NCBI GenBank assembly: GCA_013362805.1
Contig: JABFVL010000058.1
Location: 1 to 38,804, forward strand
Direction: 5' to 3'
From: Mycobacteriales bacterium
Lineage (GTDB): Bacteria > Actinomycetota > Actinomycetes > Mycobacteriales > QHCE01
DNA: 38,804 nucleotides
Part shown: positions 33,261-38,804 of the stretch, piece by piece
Layout of the letters: each line of letters opens with the position of its first letter
Numbering within the stretch: position 1 is the stretch's first letter
Notes under the pieces: model-generated
The model's database searches: none
What the model was told of the DNA's origin: nothing
The model's input: only the letters and a program-made list of their open reading frames with translations
Program-made: the position numbers and the translations under genes

Positions 33261-34097
33261 TCATCGCGAATGAGGTCGAGGGCCATGGGCTGAAACGGGT
33301 CTCGGCACGCTAGCAACCTTGTCGAACAGATGAGGATAGGCTCCGGCTCCGACTTCAACCGGTTCGGTGTTCACAAGATGCGCGCTGTCCGCTTGCGCAC
33401 CGAGAAGTTCATCAATTTTCTTGAAAGCCAGCTCACGATCAACAACGGGATATTCAGCCCGACTCGAATTGGGGACGTCAGGGTGAGTAAACGTGGGATT
33501 CGGGTAATACAAGCGGCTCAAGTCATGCCGCGGTCCATCGCCAATTGGGGAGGACAAGCTCGCCAGTACATACGCAACAAACTCTGGCGGCGGTTGTTGG
33601 TTGTCGAACACTGGTAGCGGCGGCGGGATTTCGAACAGAGCCTCTTGACCTGGGCCAACATCGTTTTGTGGCAGTGGCATCTCGCTTACCGGTGTAACAG
33701 GGGCTGCGGCCGTGTAGAGAACGACAGTCGGAGCATCATCAGGGATGTCTTGCCACGGTGAAAGATATGAAATTGATTCGGCGCGCATGAGCTTGTCTTT
33801 TGGCATTTGGGCCACCGCGATCGAAAGACGCTCTTGATTGTTGTCCTCGCCGCCTCGCATCACGGCGAGTGGGTAACCGCCTGGGATCGCGAGTACTTTT
33901 TGCAATAAGAGGAGTCGGAAATATTGGGTGGGCTCCAGACCTCCTCTGGCGGCAAGCGCATCAGCCGCCGCGCCGAGATTTTCGGTGATGTCTCTTTCGT
34001 CGGTTGCCGACACGAACTTCGCTTTGTCCAGGATTATCGAAATAGATAAATCGGGTAGGTCTTCTTCTCCCGGAAGGAGCTTTGCCTGTGCCACCAC
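33261..34097 (-). CDS. Unrecognised protein with a Pro-rich centre
   Basis: A 278-residue protein with no signal peptide or membrane helix. The N-terminal third (LPDLSISIILDKAKFVSATDERDITENLGAAADALAARGGLEPTQYFRLLLLQKVLAIPGGYPLAV) could be a small alpha/beta domain. The middle is Pro-rich (PPPLPVFDNQQPPPEF), and the C-terminus has FKKIDELLGAQ. No family is recognised. The GTG at 34095-34097 starts it. It sits between the ctaD terminator and the small acidic gene on the same strand, 152 bases from the latter. The codon use looks like its neighbours'. Confidence 0.55.
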   Translation of the reverse strand: MVAQAKLLPGEEDLPDLSISIILDKAKFVSATDERDITENLGAAADALAARGGLEPTQYFRLLLLQKVLAIPGGYPLAVMRGGEDNNQERLSIAVAQMPKDKLMRAESISYLSPWQDIPDDAPTVVLYTAAAPVTPVSEMPLPQNDVGPGQEALFEIPPPLPVFDNQQPPPEFVAYVLASLSSPIGDGPRHDLSRLYYPNPTFTHPDVPNSSRAEYPVVDRELAFKKIDELLGAQADSAHLVNTEPVEVGAGAYPHLFDKVASVPRPVSAHGPRPHSR

Positions 34098-34176
34098 GTA
34101 CTCCCACTTAGCTATGTCGCATATGGACTTTTATCCGGCGCGACGGGCAACATATTTATGAGAATACGCTAATAAT

Positions 34177-34207
34177 AATGGCCGCCAGGATTCACCTGAC
34201 GGCCATT
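34177..34207 (-). terminator. Intrinsic terminator of ctaD
   Basis: Arms 34177-34189 and 34195-34207 form a 12-bp stem with one mismatch and a 5-base loop; on the minus strand ATTATTATTAG follows. It lies 16 bases after the ctaD stop. Confidence 0.8.
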
Positions 34208-34222
34208 CCAGCAGCGTGTGAG

Positions 34223-35914
34223 CTATGACTCCACAGCTGGCGCGGCTTTCTTTTCCACTTCCTGGGCCCAGGGAGCCAGGTGCGGGAATTTCTCGTCGAA
34301 TGCGGGGCGCTCAGAACGAATACGCGGCAGCTTGGTGAAGTTGTGCCGTGGTGGAGGGCACGACGTAGCCCATTCAAGCGAGGCGCCGTGACCCCAGGGG
34401 TCATTAACTTCGACGATCTTGCCCACACGGTACGACTTGTACACGTTCCACAAGAACGGCAAGGTCGACGCGCCGAGCACGAATGAGCCAATGGTCGAGA
34501 TGGTGTTCAGGTCGGTGAACCCATCGCTAGGCAGGTAGTCAGCGTAACGACGTGGCATGCCCTCAGCGCCCAACCAGTGCTGCACCAGGAAGGTGGCGTG
34601 GAAACCGATGAAGGTCAACCAGAAGTGAACCTTGCCCCAGGTCTCATCGAGCATGCGTCCGGTCATCTTCGGGAACCAGAAATAGATGCCCGCGTAGGCC
34701 GCGAACACGATGGTGCCGAAGAGCACATAGTGGAAGTGCGCGACCACGAAGTAGGAGTCGCTGACGTGGAAGTCAATGGGCGGTGAGGCGAGCAAAACAC
34801 CAGACAGGCCACCGAACAAGAAGGTGACGAGGAACCCTAGGGAGAAGAGCATTGGCGTTTCGAAAGTGAGCTGACCACGCCACATGGTGCCGATCCAGTT
34901 GAAGAACTTCATGCCAGTAGGGACGGCGATGAGGAAGCTCAAGAAGCTGAAGAACGGAAGAAGCACGGCGCCGGTGGCGAACATGTGGTGCGCCCACACC
35001 GTCATGGACAGAGCGGCGATTGCCAACGTTGCGCCCACCAGACCCTTGTAACCAAAGACGGGCTTACGGCTGAACACGGGCAGCACTTCGGTGATGATGC
35101 CGAAGAACGGCAACGCCACGATATAGACCTCGGGATGCCCGAAGAACCAGAACAGGTGTTGCCACAGCACGGCACCACCGGTCTCGGGATCGTAAATGTG
35201 CGCGCCAAGGTGGCGGTCCGCGGTGAGCGCGGCCAAGGCCGCGGCCAGAATCGGGAAGACCATCAGCACGAGCAAGCTGGTGACCAAAATGTTCCAGGTG
35301 AAGATGGGCATACGGAACATGGTCAGACCGGGGGCACGCATGGTCAGGATGGTGGTGATCATGTTGACCGCACCCAAAATGGTGCCCAGGCCGGAAATGA
35401 TCAGGCCCACGATCCACAGGTCGGCACCCGCCCCGGGCGAGTTGATGACTGAGTTCAGCGGCGCGTAGGCGAACCATCCGAAGTCAGCGGCACCACCCGG
35501 CGTGATGAAGCCCGCGACGACCATGGTTCCACCGAATAGGTATAGCCAGTAAGCGAAGGAGTTCAACCGGGGGAAGGCGACGTCTGGCGCACCAATTTGT
35601 AGCGGAATGATGTAGTTCGCGAAGGCGAACACCAGCGGGGTGGCGAACAGCAGCAGCATGATGGTGCCGTGCATGGTGAAAAGCTGGTTGTATTGCTCAT
35701 TCGACAGGTACTGCAAACCCGGCTTCGCCAGCTCCGCACGCATCATGAGCGCCAAAACGCCACCGATCGCGAAAAACACGAACGAGGTGAAGAGATACAT
35801 CATCCCGATGTGCTTAGCGTCGGTGGTGCGCAACGTGCGGGCGAGCCAAGAGCCCTTCACGGCTTCCCGTGCTGGGTAGGGGCGAGTCTGTATCGGCGCT
35901 GGTGCGATCGTCAC
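34223..35914 (-). CDS. ctaD: Cytochrome c oxidase subunit I
   Basis: The catalytic subunit of the aa3-type terminal oxidase, holding heme a, heme a3 and CuB. About 12 membrane helices are visible. [13 protein letters not shown] holds a heme a histidine, [22 protein letters not shown] holds the CuB His and Tyr, [11 protein letters not shown] the two further CuB histidines, and [12 protein letters not shown] the heme histidines. It has 563 residues if started at GTG 35912-35914 ([23 protein letters not shown]), like other actinobacterial CtaD; the frame is open to 36049, but that extension is not family-like. Other oxidase subunits are not in the window. It is divergent from the repeat-protein gene. 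Confidence 0.95.
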   Translation of the reverse strand: MTIAPAPIQTRPYPAREAVKGSWLARTLRTTDAKHIGMMYLFTSFVFFAIGGVLALMMRAELAKPGLQYLSNEQYNQLFTMHGTIMLLLFATPLVFAFANYIIPLQIGAPDVAFPRLNSFAYWLYLFGGTMVVAGFITPGGAADFGWFAYAPLNSVINSPGAGADLWIVGLIISGLGTILGAVNMITTILTMRAPGLTMFRMPIFTWNILVTSLLVLMVFPILAAALAALTADRHLGAHIYDPETGGAVLWQHLFWFFGHPEVYIVALPFFGIITEVLPVFSRKPVFGYKGLVGATLAIAALSMTVWAHHMFATGAVLLPFFSFLSFLIAVPTGMKFFNWIGTMWRGQLTFETPMLFSLGFLVTFLFGGLSGVLLASPPIDFHVSDSYFVVAHFHYVLFGTIVFAAYAGIYFWFPKMTGRMLDETWGKVHFWLTFIGFHATFLVQHWLGAEGMPRRYADYLPSDGFTDLNTISTIGSFVLGASTLPFLWNVYKSYRVGKIVEVNDPWGHGASLEWATSCPPPRHNFTKLPRIRSERPAFDEKFPHLAPWAQEVEKKAAPAVES

Positions 35915-36060
35915 GCGCGAAAGAATAGCCCCTCTGGCTGCGTCAAAGCTGGCCGGGGCTGCGGTGTGTTCCTGCGCTTCTTGTTGTAACTTCCCCGCCG
36001 ACGTGGGCTTGGGCGAGGTAAGTTCGAGGTCAGTCCCGGCCCACGACACGTTCGGAAATC

Positions 36061-37275
36061 ATGACAACGCCCGCTATTGTCCCGCAAACCGGCGCCCATA
36101 GTTCCGTGCCTGTTCCCGGCCCGGCGTCCGAAGTAACACATGGTAGCCAGGCCCCTACATGGGCGCATGGCGTGGAAGCGATGAACCGGCTCGCCGTTCT
36201 CTTAGAAGAAAGCGGTGAACACAATCACGCCTTGCTTTGGTACCAACGTGCCGCCGCCACCGGCGACCCCACAGCGAACTACAACCTCGGGCTGTTCTAT
36301 CGAGAACATGGCCCTCTTGATCAAGCCGTCAAACACCTCACCGTCGCCGCCGAAGCGGGAGACACCGACGCGGCATACGCCTTGGGAACCTTGGGACTCC
36401 AGCACGGCAACAAAGCCGTGGCCCAACGCTGGCTTACCGTCGCCGCCGAACACAACGACATCGCCGCTCTCAACTGCCTTGGCGCGCTGGAACTCGCCGA
36501 AGGAGACACCGAGACCGCTCAGCAACGTTTTCGGCAAGCCGCCGAAGCGGGAGCACCCGAGGCCGCATACAACCTGTCCCGGCTCGTTCGACACCACGGC
36601 GGATCCAGTGAGGAGATAAATCACTGGCTGAGGGCGGCCGCTCTTGGTGGGGATCCCGACGCGGCATATGAACTGGGAATGAGCGCCAGGAAAAACGGCG
36701 ACTTTGCCGAAGCCGAAGCTCGACTCCGCAGTGCCGCCGACGCGGGACATCCGCTAGCAGCCCACCAGCTCGCCCGCTTGTGCTGCGAAAGAGGCGATGA
36801 CGAGACCGGAGAAAGGTGGTACCGCAAAGCCGCCGCCGCTGGACGGATCGAGGCCATGAACAATTTGGGCGTCCTCTTGGAAAGAAGAGGACGCGATGAG
36901 GACGCCACCAAGTGGTACGAGGCCGCTATCAACGCCGGACACACCGGCGCCGTGTACAACTTGGGCGTATTGCTGGAAAAACGGGAAGATCCAAATCGGG
37001 CCGCCGATTACTACGAACAAGCCGCCGAAGCCGGGAATCCAGCGGCCGCTTACAACTTGGGCGTGCTGCTGCGAGATCACGGAGACATCGGCGGAGCCGA
37101 AGAATGGTTTCGCCGAGCGGCTGTCGCGGGCGACAGCGATGCGGCTTTCAACTTGGGTGTATTGCTCGCCGAACGCCATGAAGATGTCGAGGCGGAGCGC
37201 TGGTTTCGGGTCGCGGCTGAAGCCGGTGACGAAGAGGCAATCGCCCATCTGGCGGTAATCCTGGAGCGACGATAA
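36061..37275 (+). CDS. TPR/Sel1-like repeat protein with 32-residue units
   Basis: A 404-residue protein built almost wholly of solenoid repeats. After a 40-residue N-terminal stretch, eleven units of 32 residues (one of 33) and a partial twelfth follow, with the consensus AAYNLGVLLEERGD...AERWFRRAAEAGDPD. The pattern (N-L-G, W/Y-aromatic, A-A-E-A-G) is that of Sel1/TPR repeats, but the period is shorter than the usual 34-38. It is probably a protein-protein scaffold; no partner is evident. The units diverge at the nucleotide level but are clearly related. It has no signal peptide, so is cytosolic. It is divergent from ctaD. Confidence 0.88.
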   Translation: MTTPAIVPQTGAHSSVPVPGPASEVTHGSQAPTWAHGVEAMNRLAVLLEESGEHNHALLWYQRAAATGDPTANYNLGLFYREHGPLDQAVKHLTVAAEAGDTDAAYALGTLGLQHGNKAVAQRWLTVAAEHNDIAALNCLGALELAEGDTETAQQRFRQAAEAGAPEAAYNLSRLVRHHGGSSEEINHWLRAAALGGDPDAAYELGMSARKNGDFAEAEARLRSAADAGHPLAAHQLARLCCERGDDETGERWYRKAAAAGRIEAMNNLGVLLERRGRDEDATKWYEAAINAGHTGAVYNLGVLLEKREDPNRAADYYEQAAEAGNPAAAYNLGVLLRDHGDIGGAEEWFRRAAVAGDSDAAFNLGVLLAERHEDVEAERWFRVAAEAGDEEAIAHLAVILERR

Positions 37276-37394
37276 CGCGCTGTGCCCAGAACTTCTGACG
37301 TTACCAGCAGCTATCTCGGTTGGCTTCCCGCGTGAACTAGGTTGACGCCGCGTTTCTCCTTCTTGGGTGGGACCTCATCTTCATCATCGCGCAG

Positions 37395-37415
37395 GACGAA
37401 TTAGACCAATTCGTC
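37395..37415. promoter_or_regulatory. Operator-like palindrome before the secreted-protein gene
   Basis: GACGAATT (37395-37402) and AATTCGTC (37408-37415) form a perfect inverted repeat with a 5-base spacer. It lies about 50 bases before the ATG at 37466, a plausible promoter-operator position. Confidence 0.45.
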
Positions 37416-37465
37416 TAGCAATACTTGGTGAGTCTCGTCAACGCCGCAGTAGAGGAGCCCGCGTC

Positions 37466-37879
37466 ATGAACGTGCGACTAAAGCGCCACCAAACAGATAA
37501 CTCCACAGGGATCGCCGCGCGAACCGCTATGTATCTACCAACGATACTTCTTGGCGGAGTCCTGGGAATCGGGGCAACGCTAGGAACGATCGCCCCAGCG
37601 CATGCCACCGCCGAGGTCGCAACCTTTACGGGCGCCGCGAACACGGCAAACAGCGTGTGCGAAGTAGTGGATGTCAGCAATGGGACCGATCCTGGTGTGC
37701 GCTCTCAATGCCCACCGCAAACGTGGCAACATCAGCACCGGCCCGGCGTGCGTTGCATGAATGCCCTTGGCTTTACGCACGTGGACTATGGCCCATGGGT
37801 CGGAGGAACAAGCACGTCAGACGTGTATTGCAAAAATTCTTCCGTCAAGGACAAATGGCTCGAAGAGGGGCCGCAGTAA
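37466..37879 (+). CDS. Secreted Cys-containing small protein
   Basis: A 137-residue precursor. After a hydrophilic arm, a hydrophobic stretch (TAMYLPTILLGGVLGIGATLGTIAPAHA) leads to a likely cleavage after AHA. The mature part of about 85 residues has four Cys (SVCEVVD, SQCPP, VRCMN, VYCKN), probably two disulfides, and a WVGGTSTSDVYCKN segment. The family is not recognised; it recalls small secreted actinobacterial proteins, including the one at 8163-8612, only in general layout. The ATG at 37466 follows AGAGGAG (37451-37457), a good site; the upstream in-frame start at 37367 is rejected for that reason. Confidence 0.65.
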   Translation: MNVRLKRHQTDNSTGIAARTAMYLPTILLGGVLGIGATLGTIAPAHATAEVATFTGAANTANSVCEVVDVSNGTDPGVRSQCPPQTWQHQHRPGVRCMNALGFTHVDYGPWVGGTSTSDVYCKNSSVKDKWLEEGPQ

Positions 37880-38213
37880 GACAGTCCTCAGTGACTCGCC
37901 GAAACACTTAGGGCACGGTTTCACCAAAGGCAGCGATCGCGCTATCCACATTTGCCGGCGTTTTCTGGTGGATATGCGCGGTCGTGCCGCCCCGGCATGT
38001 TTTTCCATTCTGTCGAAGCTTACGCAAGCACGTGGAAAGTCGGCCTTGACTACAAATGTCCGCCTTGGAGCAATATGGCCGTTGGCATGCAGCAAGAAGA
38101 TCGCTTGAATCACTTAATTCAGCGGACCCAATTGCCACGTCATCCATGAACTCGACACCGACAGCGGCAGAATCCAGCCACTTGTGCAGAAAGGAGGCGT
38201 CGCATTTTGATGT
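37880..38213. other. Region without a convincing gene
   Basis: Several overlapping open frames of 60-115 codons exist on both strands (for example minus 37908-38147 and 37817-38113, plus 37952-38149), but none has a ribosome binding site and family resemblance together. A weak hairpin (CCTCAGTG/CACTTAGG) follows the secreted-protein stop at about 37887-37912. It may hold a decayed gene. Confidence 0.4.
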
Positions 38214-38444
38214 TCACCGGCTAGGGGAATGCGAAGAGCCATTGTTGGGTGGCTCGGGTGGTCGTGGACTACCCTTCGATTTTCTACTGAGAGCCCAGAA
38301 AATCGTTGCCGTGGTGGCAGAGCCAACAGCTGAGGTGGCAAGAGCGGAGCTTTCCATCGCCGCCGCGGCAAAGCCCTGGCCGATAGCTAGCGGCCCAAAT
38401 ACTCTCGCTAAGGTCCGGAAGGTTGCGCGTGACTGTGCATCCAT
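38214..38444 (-). CDS. Possible small membrane protein
   Basis: A 76-residue frame with an amphipathic basic N-terminus, a hydrophobic Ala-rich middle (FGPLAIGQGFAAAAMESSALATSAVGSATTATIFWAL) that could span the membrane, and a Pro/Ser-rich basic tail (RKSKGSPRPPEPPNN). A TATAAG occurs about 40 bases upstream of the ATG at 38444, but the ribosome binding site is weak. No family is recognised. An overlapping plus frame (38056-38484) is less protein-like. Confidence 0.33.
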   Translation of the reverse strand: MDAQSRATFRTLARVFGPLAIGQGFAAAAMESSALATSAVGSATTATIFWALSRKSKGSPRPPEPPNNGSSHSPSR

Positions 38445-38580
38445 AAACCCATTGTCGCTAAGGTTTACCCGGCACCTAACGTAGGTCTTATAACCTGACT
38501 TCTTCGATTTGAGTTATTTCACGCTGGCTACCCTTAAGTGGCTTCGCATCCCGCCAGCCAATTACGCGGTGCACAACTTG

Positions 38581-38804
38581 CTATGACCACAGCATGTGCC
38601 GGTCCCAGGGGCTGTGCGGATCGGAACGTGTGTAACGCAACCGGGTATGGGTGCGCCCTTTGTCTGCTTGCCAAAACTCGATCTCGCCAGGTTCGAGGGT
38701 GTAAAGCGTCCAGTGTGGACTGATTATGTCCGGGTCCGATTCGATTCGGTCCAGGGCTTCATTAAGATCGCGGTCGCGCTGTTCCAGGCTGTCCAGGTGA
38801 GTGC
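38581..38804 (-). CDS. Pyridoxamine 5'-phosphate oxidase-like protein, C-terminal part
   Basis: The 3' end of a gene cut by the window edge. The last 73 residues read HLDSLEQRDRDLNEALDR, then SPHWTLYTLEPGEIEFWQADKG and THTRLRYTR..., ending HMLWS before a TAG at 38581-38583. The W...Y.L.P..IEFWQ...R.H.RLRY pattern is the C-terminal signature of PdxH-type FMN oxidases, which make pyridoxal phosphate; the Arg-x-His of the substrate site appears as RTHTR. Only the C-terminus is seen, so paralogues of the split-barrel flavin family are possible. Confidence 0.8.
   Translation of the reverse strand, partial: THLDSLEQRDRDLNEALDRIESDPDIISPHWTLYTLEPGEIEFWQADKGRTHTRLRYTRSDPHSPWDRHMLWS

Noticed and set aside
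35915..36049. Extended N-terminus of CtaD
   Set aside because: Actinobacterial CtaD proteins begin near [14 protein letters not shown]; the extra 45 residues look random.
37908..38147. Minus-strand frame with six cysteines
   Set aside because: No ribosome binding site, no recognisable domain, and it competes with two other frames of equal length on both strands.
38056..38484. Plus-strand 142-codon frame
   Set aside because: It lacks a ribosome binding site, its composition is not protein-like, and it is antisense to a more plausible small membrane-protein frame and has no homology.
1..38804. CRISPR arrays, insertion sequences, prophage or integrase genes
   Set aside because: No regularly spaced direct repeats, transposase or integrase frames were found by eye on either strand.

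Overview
The window looks like chromosomal DNA of an actinobacterium (Actinomycetota) with G+C in the high fifties by eye. The evidence is the company of genes: ClpS next to a DUF2017 protein, MurI, an Rv1339-type metallo-beta-lactamase-fold protein, RNase PH and RdgB; a DivIVA-like coiled-coil protein; a LigD-type polymerase domain; DUF2332; an actinobacterial-type CtaD; and abundant GTG starts with 4-base GTGA overlaps. I cannot name the genus. No insertion sequence, prophage, integrase or CRISPR array was seen.

Layout. 1-4.2 kb: a DUF2332 protein, a glutaminase fused to a STAS domain and leucyl aminopeptidase. 4.3-7.3 kb: an accessory patch with a GNAT/FemAB-like acyltransferase, an XRE regulator and two small Cys-containing proteins, with several operator-like palindromes. 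7.5-10 kb: a DUF4352 lipoprotein, a secreted SpaA-like protein and an unrecognised winged-helix protein. 10-13.3 kb: a stand-alone LigD polymerase domain, a DivIVA-like protein and glutamyl-tRNA synthetase. 13.4-19.6 kb: a copper/thiol-redox module around an ECF sigma factor. Leftward run anti-sigma factor, CopC-CopD and YcnI; rightward run sigma, a MauE/DoxX protein, a DsbA-like protein and a membrane protein. 19.5-21.3 kb: an orphan CbiO-type ATPase with a structured leader, peroxiredoxin Bcp and tRNA-Leu(UAG). 21.3-26.9 kb: an ECF41-like sigma factor divergent from an epimerase, a cupin, a nitrilase-family amidohydrolase, an MFS transporter and a YihY protein. 27-33 kb: rdgB and rph leftward; clpS, DUF2017, murI, MBL, pncB and pncA rightward. 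33-38.8 kb: a small acidic peptide, an unknown protein, ctaD, a 32-residue-repeat TPR/Sel1 protein, a secreted Cys protein and the 3' end of a PdxH-like gene.

The most striking signal is in the sigma module. The same bipartite element, GGAACT-N16-CGACTACC, occurs just before the anti-sigma gene on the minus strand (16423-16452) and just before the MauE-like gene on the plus strand (17079-17108). It sits 5 or 6 bases from each start codon, so both transcripts would be leaderless or nearly so. This predicts a divergent regulon of this sigma factor joining copper handling (CopCD, YcnI) with extracytoplasmic thiol chemistry (MauE-like, DsbA-like). The last gene of the rightward run carries a perfect 20-bp inverted repeat over its start region. 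The orphan CbiO gene is preceded by a folded RNA candidate ending in an intrinsic-terminator hairpin.
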